From assembly GCF_015832195.1 (NCBI RefSeq), contig NC_052019.1, positions 4,077,685 to 4,141,684 of the forward strand: a stretch of DNA of 64,000 nucleotides, in the 5' to 3' direction. A program made the position numbers and the translations under genes. The notes below the pieces were generated by a model. That model saw only the letters and a list, made by a program, of their open reading frames with translations, was not told the DNA's origin and did not search any database. Origin of the DNA: Motacilla alba alba. Its lineage: Eukaryota; Chordata; Aves; Passeriformes; Motacillidae. This document shows positions 11,101 through 23,295 of the stretch, piece after piece; positions within the stretch are counted from its first letter, which is position 1, and every line of letters begins with the position of its first letter.

Positions 11101-13052
11101 AAGACAAATCTTTTTAACTTAAATTCACAATCACTTTTCTTGCACAGCTTTTGTCACATCATTTAATCTTTACACATTTTGATGTGTCTAAATTAAGAAA
11201 ATAGAATCTTGATCTTTCAGATTTTTCTTCTTTTCTAAAGAAAAAGAAAGTTTAGTTTGAAACTTTATCCATATTTGAGAGTTATTAAGTCACTTTTTAC
11301 ATAGTTGCAGCTGGGACTCTGTTGGTAACAGATTATTAAAATGATGATTTAAATGACACATCATAGTTATGTGGTTTCCTTTGGTTTTGCACTTTTAAAA
11401 ATAAATAGAGATAATTTATAATAATATGAATAAACAAAAATAAATAAAAACCTTATTTAAGTAGAATAATGAGCTTTAAATAAACATTTTCTTAGATAAC
11501 TAAAAAAAATTCTGGTACTTTTTACTCATAAAAACTGAGACAAAAATATGTGAAGGCAGAGAAATAACTCTATTGGGTTAAAAACTCACAATTCAACTTC
11601 TCAAAGACAAAGAGGTGATTTTAATTTAAAAGTTCATCAGGAATTCATAATATTTAAATTTATCTAGCCTTCCATATTCTTATTAGAGCCTTGACCAGAA
11701 ATTTATACCCAACTTTATCAGGCTTTTCTCTTAACTGGCTTTCTTTTTTTTTTTTTTTTTCACTTTATGTTTTATTGCGTGTCCTAAGCAAAACAAATGT
11801 GTTACAACAAAAAAAATAATCTTTGCAGTTGCAGAAAGACAAATCACTTCTTGCAAATGTGTTATTTGAACAACCATCCATCCTCTCCCATCAAGAAAAT
11901 GAATACTAAATTGTGCATTTCATGAGGCAATTAAGTAAAATTTCTTGATTGATTCCCCCCTTTTCCACTAGTGAAAATTCTCTTGTCCCTCTTGCAAAGC
12001 CTCTGGGAAAGGATGAGCCCTCAGCATCTATGTCTGAGTAACAGGAGGATAGCTCCTTTTTCACAGCTCTCTGTAGCATACAAATCATTCAGTCAAAAGC
12101 AGTCACACTCGAGTTCACAATGACAAATATTCTGACAGGATGTTAAGATTTCTAAAAAATATTTTCTTACCAGATATTAAAAGTGTTGCCAAAAGTATTC
12201 AAAATGAGAAAATTCTTGTTGTGTTACAATATCAGACACATTTTCTTATTTTTTTGCCAGAACTTTCCCATCTCACAGAAAACTAATACAAAATTTGCCT
12301 TCAATCTTTTTTCCTTCCAGCTCCCAGTTACACGTCAAGCTGTTCTTCAGTCTTAAAAATGAGAGAATGAAGATATTATTTCTGCAATCTGAAACCATCA
12401 ATTTTGGCAGTTCATGATGAATTAGTACAGTACAATACAATGAAGTAAAATACTTATTTTTAGCAAGGCATATGATTTTTTACCTGATCTTTCAGTGTTC
12501 TTACAGACCTTGATCTTGCAAAAAAGCAGGAAAGGCATCTCCTCAAAGGAAGCCAGGTATTTTAGGGTATAAAATTATACCTATTTAGGCATTATATAGA
12601 TGTGAATTTCAGTGTCCTCAGATATGACAGGTGGTTTATTCCCACTGAAAGTAATGGGAAAGTAGCTGAAAATTCTTTACTTTTTTGAGTGTTTCCTGTT
12701 TTCAATAGTGTTTGTCTGTACTTGCCAAGGAAAGGAGAAGAAAGAGCACCCTGAAACATGTCTGCACAGCTCAGTGGTTAGTGCAGGATGGATATACAGG
12801 ATTTCACAACATTTTGTTAACATAGTTAGATGGGTAATTGATGTATAAAATGAACTGACAGCTTATGGACTTATGGACTGTGAACTGCAACATGGAAATC
12901 CCCTGTGTAAAGGCAGATCTACAACTGTAGAGTTAAAGAACTTGGATAACATTTTCATACAGTTAGATTTTCTTTTCCTTCTTTCTTTCTTTTTTTTTTC
13001 TTTTTGGCCTCGGGATTGTACCTATCCTATTAAAAATATATTACTCTACCTT

Positions 13053-13073
13053 CATTGCATTGGTAATGCAATG
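13053..13073. repeat. Inverted repeat, 9-base arms
   Basis: CATTGCATT (13053-13061) and AATGCAATG (13065-13073) are exact reverse complements around GGT. The arms contain TTGCAT/ATGCAA, which resembles half sites for C/EBP or POU factors. It may simply be a chance palindrome. Confidence 0.7.
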
Positions 13074-14160
13074 TAGGAGATAGATAGCATCTACTCTAAG
13101 TATTGGAAATGTGACCTTGTGAATATCCTAAGCGAAATACAAAATGTAGAACTAAAAATGGATTGATTTTGAATAGAGGAGTCAGATATATTAGAACTTC
13201 TAATGGCATATCTGCCTTTCCCTTTAGAAATGGTCTATGACAAATAAAATAAACTAGGAGTAATCACTTCATTAATATTAAGACAACCTAATGATCATAG
13301 TCAACTCAGCTTCAAATTCAAAGGTAGTTAATAAAAAAGTTATTTAAAATAAAATGGAGGTTACTGTTGATGGGTCATCATTTAATCATGCATCATGAGG
13401 GGAGAATTAGGCTTTGTAATACCATGGTCTGATTTTCCAATGAGGAAAACCAACTCTCAGTTTTCTGCAATATAGAAAAAAACCCCAGCGTGACGAAGAA
13501 GAAAGAGTGAGTAATACAAACAATAAATCCTTTAATCTGGAAAAAAGTATGATACAGGGCAAGCATTGGTCTCTGAGGTACAAGGCCTTTCATACAGATG
13601 TTAAGTCATTCCATGTCTAATTCTGTAATTCTAATTCTTACTCACTGTGGATCAGCGAGGGGTAAAAGTAAATTTTGACTGTTCTGTAGCTTTCCATAGA
13701 AAGGCTCAGAATTTAATACAAATCCTAGTGACAAACTCTCTGTACTTCAAGGCAGCACAATCAGGGAGACAGGGATGGCATTAATTTCTATCACAAATCT
13801 CCTTTGCCAGTCTATAGTAGATTCTTGAAGATATCTTCATCTATTTCTGTTACTGTCTCTCATTTAGACCCGCCCAGGCAAGACTGTATCAACTGATTGA
13901 CCAGCTTTGTTCCTTGAATCTTCTGGTACTTTTTACACCTTATTCTTTCCATTTAATAAGGGAAAATGAACTTTCCTCGTGATACAACCTGCTCAGTTTG
14001 CTTTAATCATTACTCAAGGCTCAATAACCTCCATTCTGGGCAAAACCAGAACAAAAACCTCTCTGTGGATCTCGCCCTATAAATCTTTACTGTGATTTCA
14101 GCCCCTTCTACTTCAATAGGCACCAGCTGCACGAGAAAGCTCAATTGCCACGGCTGAGGA

Positions 14161-14587
14161 TTTGCAGATGGAGGTTCCCTGCCCTCCTCCTGCTGCTGAG
14201 GTGGTATTGATTTCCCTCCCCAGTTACTTCAGTGTGCAGCTAATGAGGGTTCTGATGAGCCTGTGTGCCTCTGACATCCCTGCCAGTCGATCATCCCCCA
14301 CCAATGGAGTGTTAAACACCACTCAGGTGGCACAAATACATGGTGTAATTTGTATTTCCTGTCCCACTGTGTTAATTTGTGGCAGTCCACTTTGGATGAT
14401 GCACACTTTTACTTTTGTGCTGATGCATTGAGCTCGTATTAATGTAATGAAATGAGAGGTGCATTGTATATTTGCATTTATATAATTTCTGGGGGAGTGT
14501 TGGCTTTGTTAATGCAGTGCACTTCAGAGTCTCAATGAAGTATTAGTGTGAGGTGATTGAAAAAACTCAGGTTCTGCTTCTGCCCCT
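14161..14587. other. Possible conserved non-coding block
   Basis: This stretch has balanced composition, few simple repeats, a retained TCGATC site and dense homeodomain/octamer-like words (TTAATGTAATG, ATTTGCAT near 14470, TTAATGCAGTG). That texture is typical of vertebrate developmental enhancers. The family 2 LTR inserted exactly at its right edge. No coding frame stands out; the 89-codon plus-strand frame has no motif. This is a judgement from appearance only. Confidence 0.2.
14582..14587. repeat. Target-site duplication, left (GCCCCT)
   Basis: Pairs with GCTCCT at 14992-14997 with a single C/T difference. Confidence 0.65.
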
Positions 14588-14991
14588 TATTGTATTAGAG
14601 GTGTGTCCCAATGAAGGAAGAGATGATGAATCTAAATCCATGTTCTCAGAAGGCTAATTTATTATTTTATGATACTATATTATATTAAAGAATACTAAAC
14701 TGTACTATTCTAAAGAATACAGAAAGGATACTTACAGAGGGCTAAAAAATAATGAAAACTCGTGACTCTTTCCAGAGTCCCGACACAGCTTGGCCCTGAT
14801 TGGCCAGAGATTCAAAACAACTCAGAGCAGAGTCCAATGAAACAATCACCTGTGGGTAAACAATCTGCAAACACATTCCACGTGAGCAAAACACAGGAGA
14901 AGCAAATGAGATAAGAATTGTTTTCCTTTTCTCTGAGGCTTCTCAGCTCCCCGGGAGAAAAGGGATTTTTCCAGAGAATGTGAATGCCACA
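14588..14991 (-). mobile_element. Solo retroviral LTR, family 2, copy A, minus orientation
   Basis: On the minus strand it starts TGTGGCATTC (14991 leftward) and ends ACAATA (14588). It is colinear with the copies at 37931 and 44294. It is flanked by GCCCCT (14582-14587) and GCTCCT (14992-14997), a 6-base target duplication with one mismatch. Six bases is typical of class II (ERVK/beta-like) elements. Read on the minus strand it has a CCAAT box (14799-14803) and AATAAA (14658-14663) in the expected U3-to-R order. No internal viral sequence adjoins it. I recognise this LTR type as widespread in passerine genomes but do not assign a subfamily name. Confidence 0.9.
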
Positions 14992-14997
14992 GCTCCT
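14992..14997. repeat. Target-site duplication, right (GCTCCT)
   Basis: Pairs with GCCCCT at 14582-14587 with a single C/T difference. Confidence 0.65.
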
Positions 14998-15570
14998 GTC
15001 AATCATTCACTAAACAAGCCAGCTTTGATTACACTTCGATGACATACTCTTCCTTCAGTATTCATACACATTGAAATGTGGGAATGCCATTATTGAAATC
15101 TAGAAATAATTAATTATTTCTCAAATATATATCAGGCTTTTGCAACATTTTAAGAATTCAGAACTTTCAGTTTTATTGTAAAGTGATTTTTTTTTTTTTT
15201 TTTTTTTATTCCAAGTAAAACAAATAGGTTTCTAAATTCCTTCCACATCAACATGATAAACTGCTTTTCTGCACTAGGGAAGTGAAATTACAGCAGTAAT
15301 TAGATAGAACTGTTTTGAGTCCTCTTTACCTATTGAATAAAAGAAATCCAAACTATTTTCTATAACTAACAATGGCATCTAACAAAGCTGTCTTTTCTTC
15401 TAAATTCGGAAAAAGCAAAGAAAGAACTTGAATTAAAAGGATATTTTACCTTGAATTTGCTCTGTAACAATACCTTAGGGAAAGCTGGAGAATGAAAAGA
15501 TACTTTGCTCTGTTCCTTAGGAAAGGTGATGTGCCTTGCCACCTACATTTTCTATTCCTGTTCCTGCCAC

Positions 15571-15640
15571 AACCTGCCCTGTAACCTTGGACAAGTAATT
15601 CCTTTCTATATTTCAGTTTCCTGAGCTGTGAAGCTGAAAT
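15571..15640 (+). mobile_element. MIR-like ancient SINE relic
   Basis: The order of words, CCTGTAACCTTGGACAAGT then TTTCAGTTTCCTGAGCTGTGA, follows the conserved MIR core (TGTGACCTTGGGCAAGT then CTCAGTTTCCTCATCTGTAA) with scattered substitutions. MIR fossils occur at low density in bird genomes. Borders are approximate. Confidence 0.5.
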
Positions 15641-18072
15641 GTCCCAGATAGCAGGAACATAGAGAAACCAGCTGGGACTGGAGGTGTTGTTGCATTGACA
15701 TGAAAATGGATTCCCCAGAGTTTCTGACAATGGAAACAAGGTTGAGCAGTCCATCCCTCCTAAATCAAGATGCTGGTGGTTTATCAGTCAGTTTTACTAA
15801 CAGAAGGAAAATGCTCCCTGAGGAATAATGAAACATCTATTCTCCCTAAAGAGAAGTTAATCATCTTTTGCCTTTTTTATTGTAGAAACTAGTATTTGGT
15901 GTGCTGGGATCATGGCACAGCCCTAGGATTTCAGGGCACTGTGATAGCCACAAATATTAACAGCAATAACCACAACATATTGTGTGGCTTTTTATGTCCA
16001 GAGTCCCTTCAGGTTATCATTTGTTCCCTTACTCTTTCCCTAGACCTTGGTGCTCTGCCAGATTTGAAACCAGCAGTACTAGAAAGCAACTAGGATTAAA
16101 TGCTAAATTATTTCACAGCCAGGTGAAATGGAGTCAACATCTTCAACTCCAAACACAGCAAAGGGTCAGTGTTAGAGGGGCTGAAAAAATCCACACATGC
16201 AACTCTTCCTAAATAAATCCTCTAGGATCTTTGGGGGAAAAATTTTGGAAATTCTTGCATTCCTATAATCTTTCCTGAACTTGCATTCTTTTTGAGGGAT
16301 TGAGAGAAGTGCCTGGCCCCTGAGAAAACCTGATTCCATATGAATTTCCTGTTGTTTTTATTGCTTTACCTTTATCTTCTGCAGGCAGAAGGCAAGGAAC
16401 CCTTGCTGTCTAAGGGTCAATTTTAGGTATGGGAAGAAAATCTCAAATTCTTCTTAGGTGGGTGGGAAATAATTTCCTGTTGGGAAGAGGTTTACCATGA
16501 AAGAATTCATGGTTTTGGCATCTGCTTTCCAGTAACAGCAATCTTTGTAACTAATTCAGAATTCCGTACTCTTAGCCAAACTGAATGACTTGTCCTGCTT
16601 GCCATCATCTATCTGAAAGTGTTCTTTGGCTATCTGTAGAACTCTCTGACGTCTGATAAAAGTCTTAATGTTTGTGGATAAGTATCTGTATTTGTGCTAT
16701 TTTATTTGATTATGTGGCTGGGAGTGTAATGTTTTTGGTGAGAGAGTAGAAATTATGAATGATACTGTCATGTGCTTCCCTCTGTATTCTGGAGGCCTTT
16801 ATCTTCTAATCACCCGTTTTTGGAATTTGGAAGCATGGAGATCACAGAAAACATTTTATCAGCCCCTGGATATGGCAGGCTAAAGGGGGGATGATTTTGT
16901 TCCAGATTCTGTCTTGGTATGGTAACCAAGGGGACTTTGGTATAATTGAAGGATTTGGAGGAATGGGCATCAATTGAGACTAAATAAAAAGCTACAGACT
17001 TCCATGTTATGTCAAGAATACCAACAAGTTCCTCAAGAAGAAATATTTCCCATTGTGGTGACACGCAGACAATATGACACCTATCTGAACTTGTTACCCT
17101 GAACCCACCTCTGAGAAGTTTAATTTGATGCCCCAAGTCTTCCAGATCAGCCGTGACCAAGTAGTGGCTGCAGGAGAATATTTAAATATTTGCAGTGGTT
17201 CAATGAGCAGGAACTGCTTTGACAATTCAGACATACCCAGGCCAATATGCTGGTCTGCTCTGTTGGTTCTTGCCTTGCTGATCCAGCATTTCTAATAAGT
17301 TGTGCACCTTTCTGGTGTGGTTTACCACCCCACAGCTCTGCAGTAGAATGTGATGAATAGCTGAAAAGCTTTTTTTTTGTCAAAAAAAGTCAATAGGGTT
17401 TCAGAATCAGCGAAACTAATCACAAATTCACAGCGAATTAATATAATTGTTTCAGCTTGGTAGCAGGAGAAGGGGAGGAGATGAAGAAATCAAAGGGATT
17501 CATGTCACCACTTCTGAAATAAAAGATTTTGAAGCACAACACTTGTGTTTGGAACTTTATCTGGATTTAATTAAAATAATTCATTAGTATGCATGGAATA
17601 TATGAAAAATAGTAATTTCTTTCTGTGCCACTCCTGCCCTTTCTCTGTTGGTATTTTAACTGAAATCAGCTCTTTGAATAATCGTAAACTGAACTGAATG
17701 CTGCACCGTGGAATTATCACAAGGCCTCATGCAGAATTTTAGAGTGGAACCAGCCCCAGGCTCCCACCCCAGCCTGGGCAGGGACTCAGAACGTGGCAGT
17801 GGCCAAGTTTCTGCTCAGCACACACCTGGGGGTCTCCCAGGAAGGGGGGATGTCCTGCTGGGCTCCTGCTGCCAGGTGAGAGCCCCATCCCTCAGCCACA
17901 GAGGAACACTGATGGGAATGGATCCAGATCCATGTGCTGCTATCTTCTTTCAGGTAACACACAGAAATAGAGCTATGGAATATTTTTGTTCCATCCTGAT
18001 GCTTCTGCCAGGCAGCTGCTGTGAAAAATCAACATAACCACATGTTTCCAGTGGTCAGTTCCATGAAAACTG

Positions 18073-18120
18073 TGATCATGCCTTGCCCAAGGCTACACAA
18101 CTTTAATTTTGAGCCCAGTC
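18073..18120 (-). mobile_element. MIR-like ancient SINE relic
   Basis: CTTGCCCAAGGCTACACAAC, followed by TTTTGAGCCCAG, resembles the reverse complement of the MIR core, where CTTGCCCAAGGTCACACAGC is diagnostic. Only about 50 bases are recognisable. Confidence 0.45.
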
Positions 18121-21100
18121 AAATTATTTGTGGGAGCTGGTCATGCTTAGCTGCTGAGATCTCATCTAATCTCTGCTTGAATTACTCCTGGCTGTTTGGT
18201 GTTCTACACACACAAAAAAAAGTGTGAGTGTGTATACATATATATATTTGTGTGAGGGTTTTTTTTCTCTGAGAAAAGACCTTTGGGAGGATTTCCTTTC
18301 ATATTAGCAGTTGTGTATGACATTTCTGGACCTGGCTGCTGTTAAAAAAATCTCCTAAGGAAGTATCTTTCCTTCCTTTTATGGAAACCTGCTACAGCAG
18401 GTAAATAATGTGAGGTATCAGGAAGAACAAAGAAGAAAAATGACCTGAATTTCTGAATGTTCTGATTCCTATTTTGTATAATAATACTGAAGTTTGATTA
18501 AACAAGGCTATTTTATGTGTTTGTTTAATACAAGGAAAATGATTCCCTGTAGACTGAGTTACCCTTTTCCTCTACTTTTTGTCACTAAAAAATGTGTGGC
18601 TTGGGCCTATTCCCTATTTATCTACTTAAACAATAAATTAGAGATGTGCATGCACAGAAGTAAAACAATCCTTCAGTAAATCATTGTTAAAATCACCTCT
18701 AGAATAGATGAAGGGTTCTTCAGGTCGCATATGAGGCTGCTGGTTTGGGGCCAATAATTATCCATGGGGTAGGACACTGTGCAAGCTTTTCTGAATCTGT
18801 CTTTTGTCTTGAAGTCACCATCTATCACTCCTCAGACACATAAAATTTAATCTGTATTTGGCAGAAAAGGAAGCAATTAATGTCAGGAGAAAGGAGAGGG
18901 AATTGAGCAAGTGAACACCTATCCTGTAATTGAGTGATGGTCCATCCAGGAAATACTTCCACAGCCCTCGCTATTCCAAAAGGGTCCTTCTGGCCTTGCC
19001 CAATGAAAAACGTTTTCTCTGCTGGAATTAAGAATGTAAAAAGGAGTTCAGCAGCAAGGTATTTATCCAGCACTGCATACAGTAGATTATCTCAGTTCCA
19101 TGCAGTGTTCTGCTAAAGAGCTTCAGATCCAGTGTCCTACATGGATCTGGGAGATTTCTACCACTGCAAGGCTGCAAAATCAGATTTTCAAAGAAGACAG
19201 TTGGATGTGTGAACCAATTTGTGAGCTTTTGGCTTCTTCTGTGGCCTTGATAATCGATCCCACTCAAATACACAAATACCAAATACACATTCCAGGGGTG
19301 AAAACCCAGATATGCCAACGAGACATTCTGGATTCTGTCCCTGTTTCTATGTTTTATACATTATTTGACCATGCATAAACTATTTACCGCCTGTAAACCA
19401 TTTTCTCTGTCTGTAAAATCAGAAATATGATGCTATGAACTCCACAAAAAGCTGCTCTGAAAGAACACAATTGCTTTTATTTGGTGCTACAGAATTCATG
19501 AAATACCCACATGCACAAGCCATCTCACAGGTCCTTGTCCAGTGGTAATTTATGATCATATGGTAGCAGATCCTAGGGGAGAAGACAGAAGGAGTCTTTA
19601 CTATCAGATGGCAACTTCCTTATCACCAAAGCCATAGCATCTTGAATTTTCCTGAACTCCGCCTTTGACAGGGGTAAGCTGTACATTGAAAACCCAGAAT
19701 TATTGGGCAAAAGAAGCATAATTACTGCCATGAATTGATTCCCTCTGAAGAATAATGTTGTAACACAGGTGGTTTCTTTTTCTGTACATTGAATTGCAGC
19801 AAATATAAGCATGTGAAATGAAACACATACAGCTTCTTTAGGTGGTGTCCAGGCAGAAGATAACTGAGGATGGTTTGAGCCATAAGTTTGATAATGAGTA
19901 GAGGAGGGAAAAAAAAGCTTCTTTAGGGAGGAGTATTGCTTAGTTTATTCCACCAAACCTATTGTTTATCAGTAGGATAACATTGTTTTTCCTCCTATCA
20001 TATGGCACCCAGCTCCTGGTTTGTATGAGAAAACCTTTCAGGATTATTCAGTGCTTTGTCAGTGGACTTTGCTGATTTGGTATTGAAATTTCTTTTGAAA
20101 CTAATGATACCTTTCAATTAGAATTTATTAGATTTATCTCATAGCCCCAGCAATGAAGTAGAAATAATTTTGACAAAAGACTATTAAAACAATAAATGTC
20201 CAAAGGACTCTAAATTTCCAAATTCACAACACTAAACGTCCAAAGTTAACTCTCACTGCTTCCTTCTCTTCAGTTCCCACCGTGTCGTCTTCAATTTTCC
20301 CTCTATTTGCAGTTAGGAAAAACTTCACTCTCACTGCCATTTGAAATTTTACTACTTTTCCTCATGTCTTGTTTCATATTAAATAAAAATACAGAAGCTC
20401 ATAAGCAATGTTACTTAAAAAGCTCTGAAAATCTAATGAGGTGACTGTGGTATTTCTCTCTTATGCCTTTTTTTCTGCTTGCAGATACAAAATGTTTTAC
20501 TTGTTTTTCAAGGGCTAAGCAGCCATAAATGTGATAGCATAACTGAGAACAAACAGGACTCATTCTCACCTTGTTATCTCTGCATGAGTTTCAATATTGC
20601 ATAGGATTTATGATGTGCTGTGATTTCTCACTCACAAGGCTGTTTCAGGACAAGCCCATAAGGCCAGAGCTGTGATTTTCACATGCATGGAGGGCAGTGT
20701 TTATTATTCAAATGGCACCAAATGGAAAATCTCAATTCAACACGTGTTCTACTAGGTTTATATAAAAAAAAAAAAAATAAAAAGTGAAACCAGGATAATT
20801 CTTTAGAGTGTGCAATCCATGGTGGGTGCAGAGTGGCAAATGTTGCTGTTGCTGGGTTGTCTGTTCTTTTGCAGAGCAAGGTGATAGTAAAGAGGGTTCA
20901 TTCAAACTGCTTCGAGAACAACTAATCAGCCACATATCATCTTTAGTGCTCTGTCTTCCCAAGGAAAGTGGAAGGGATCCAATTAAGAGTGGGGGATGTT
21001 CTGTTGAGATTTCTTTAATAACTTTATAGTAGAAGAAAGCAACATATGGTGTCAGGGTGTAATGGCAAAGAAGAAAAATAGCAGAAAATAAGAAAATGTG

Positions 21101-21629
21101 ATTTCTGAAAGATTTTGGAAAATACATCAACACACTGCCTTCAGGAGCTTATTTTCTAGGTTAGGAGATGTGGGCAGACTCAGGACAGAAGCCTGCCTTA
21201 GGACAGAGGAGAGGATTAACTGAATATTCAAGGAACAGGGGTCAGTTCATCTGGAACTTCTTCCCTGGTCTCGAGTGCTCAGGCCAGTGGTGATCAGCTG
21301 CAGAGAAATCACTCAAGGAAATAAATGCTCCATTGCTACATGGTGCTTCAATGGCTTCACTGTCATGTTCCTGAAGAGAATAAAAGGATCTGGACCATCT
21401 CCTTGCCCCCAGCCTGTATGAGCCACAATCAGGTAGGAATAGATCAGAGGGAGACAAGGAAGGATGGGAAGTGGGAAGGTATGACTATTTGAATTGAAAT
21501 TCTAAAAAATAAAATAAATTTTTAAACATTCATAAATATTTCAATTTAAATTTAAATAAGCATTTGAATTATCTGGGTTATCTGTTTTATCATCCCAGAC
21601 TGAACCCAGAATTTAGACCTGTTGTAAAG

Positions 21630-21692
21630 CAAGGGGCAAACCGTGTAACCTCTGTCTCAGTTTTTGTCTCTGTAAGGTAAGGATGAAATTAT
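21630..21692 (+). mobile_element. MIR-like ancient SINE relic
   Basis: GGGCAAACCGTGTAACCTCT, followed by GTCTCAGTTTTTGTCTCTGTAA, tracks the MIR core, with an AAATTATT-type tail following. Heavily diverged. Confidence 0.45.
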
Positions 21693-22259
21693 TTTCTAAA
21701 GTATCCTTTTCTCAGAAAATTAACTTTCAAATGTGTTGTTAAAAAACACAGCAAAACAAACAGCCTACCAGTAAACCTAGGCTGCACAGATTTATTATCT
21801 GTCTAAAGAATTTGATGGGTGAAACTGAAAAAAAAACCCTCAGCCTAACAAATAATAGTGTTATTAATGGGGCTTCTCAAAGTATATTTTCTTGGCAATA
21901 GAGGCATGCCAATAAAGGTTAATTAAAATGACAGGCAATTGTGATCAGATTAAATGGGGTGTGTACTAATCTCCTGCACTTGCACGAGAACCTAAAAAGC
22001 ATATGACTTGGGGATGACAACTGAAAGCACAGTATTTTTAGCTGGATTCAATAGAATTTTCTTACACTCAATTAATTTCTGCATAATAAGGAGATGAAAC
22101 ATTTGCTTTTCTTCCCATCATCTCTATAGGAGGAGTGAGGCATAATAGCAATATTTCTGGCAGGAAAATACATCTATGAAAATCTGAGAGTATTTCAGGA
22201 AAGAGAAATGCACCTATGAAAGAAGCAGTAATTTTTTTTCATTTTCTTTCTATTGACAG

Positions 22260-22510
22260 GACCTGAGGGAATGGCCTGAAGTTGTGTTAGGGGAGGTTTA
22301 CATTGGAAATGAGGAAAAAAGCTGTTCCCCCAGCGGGTGCTGGGCACTGCCCAGGCTCCCCAGAGACGGGCACAGCCCCGAGGCTGCCAGAGCTCGAGGA
22401 GAGTTTGGACACCACTCTCCGGGATGCACAGGGTGGGATGTGCAGGGCCAGGAGCTGGACTGGGTGATGCTTTTGAGTCCCTTCCAGTGCAGGATATTCC
22501 ATTATTCTGT
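22260..22510 (+). mobile_element. CR1 LINE 3' fragment
   Basis: The sequence runs in the usual CR1 3' order: a GAGGGAATGGCCTGA block, a GGGGAGGTTTACATTGGAAA block, a G+C-rich middle and a terminal TCCCTTCCAGTGCAGGATAT block ending near ATTCCATTATTCTGTA, a form of the CR1 tail octamer ATTCTATG. It is a 5'-truncated copy without coding capacity. The TATTGACAG just before it looks like a splice acceptor but is the junction with flanking DNA. Confidence 0.85.
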
Positions 22511-23230
22511 ATATAACATTATTGGATACTCCCCTGGATAGGTGAGAACAATTTCCAGCAGCAGAAGGCACAGGATGGCTCCTTCTCCCATTGGTAGCTT
22601 AATCACTAATTTCATTAGGGCATCACTCAGACATTTGGATGACATCACACATTTTGGGAGTGAAGGGCTCTATCTGGCATCTTTCACTGAGCAACTTCTC
22701 GTGATGTTTTGTCATCTGCAGTAATCTCTTTTGGAAAAGAATTGCTCAGGCCCTGAGGAGTGCAAAGGCAGGAGCAGAATGAAAGTTTAGATCCATAGGT
22801 TGGTGCCTGTTGGTGTGAAATGCTCATCCTGGTCACTCACTAAAACAAAGAAACCAAAGACACAGAAAAAAATCTTTCTGTCCTCATCCTTGACCCAGAG
22901 TGTACCAACATCTCTGGAGAAGAGGAAAAAGTATATTTTTTCTATTTTTTCTATTTTTTCCTTACCAGATGAGCCTGTTCTTTGAAGATTTCTATAATAA
23001 CCCACTGAGAAAAGCACATTGTTGTTATGGATGAAAATGATAACTTTTAACATCTGAGGTTCATAATATTGTAATCCCATCAACAAGGACCCAAACCCAG
23101 GGCTTTTCTTCATAATCCAACTCTCTTGATAATCAATAATGAGCAGGCTGCAGACAGATTCAGATTCCCCTTCTCCACCTGTTGGCAGAACTGTATCTGA
23201 AAGGTACAAAATAGATATCCCTACGTGTAG
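22511..23230. other. Stretch between two CR1 relics
   Basis: A 140-codon minus-strand open frame (22787-23209) crosses a TTTTTTCTA repeat (about 22931-22958, three units), which yields its Glu-Lys-Ile repeats. It has no recognisable domain and I do not call it a gene. Confidence 0.4.
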
Positions 23231-23295
23231 CAGGGGGTTGAAACAAGATGATCTTTAAGGTCATTTTTAACCCAAACTGCTCTATGATTTTATGA
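23231..23295 (+). mobile_element. CR1 LINE 3'-end relic
   Basis: GATGATCTTTAAGGTC, then TTAACCCAAACTGCTCTATG and ATTTTATGA, is the terminal CR1 signature (GATCTTTAAGGTCCCTTCCAACCCAAACC, then ATTCTATGA), about 65 bases long. Confidence 0.8.

Larger units (their letters stand above)
7660..14160. other. Long AT-rich stretch without recognised genes
   Basis: About 6.5 kb of mostly unique AT-rich sequence. It contains a small CR1 relic at 8064, a 17-base T run at 11744-11760 and a hairpin at 13053. A possible MIR/L2-like remnant lies near 7808-7860. The open frames are all under 90 codons and lack motifs. A palindromic homeodomain-like string, CTCATTAATGAG, sits at 9235-9246. Nothing else stood out. 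Confidence 0.5.
14998..22259. other. Long stretch without recognised genes, some ancient repeat relics
   Basis: About 7.3 kb, mostly unique. It includes a 21-base T run (15187-15207), three MIR-like relics listed separately and a G+C-richer patch at about 17730-17940. Two adjoining minus-strand open frames (16810-17160 and 17147-17383) are 116 and 78 codons, but their peptides match no family I know. They could be a decayed pseudogene or chance. Confidence 0.45.

Noticed and set aside
22787..23209. Minus-strand 140-codon frame
   Set aside because: Part of it is a TTTTTTCTA simple repeat and the rest has no motif or family resemblance.
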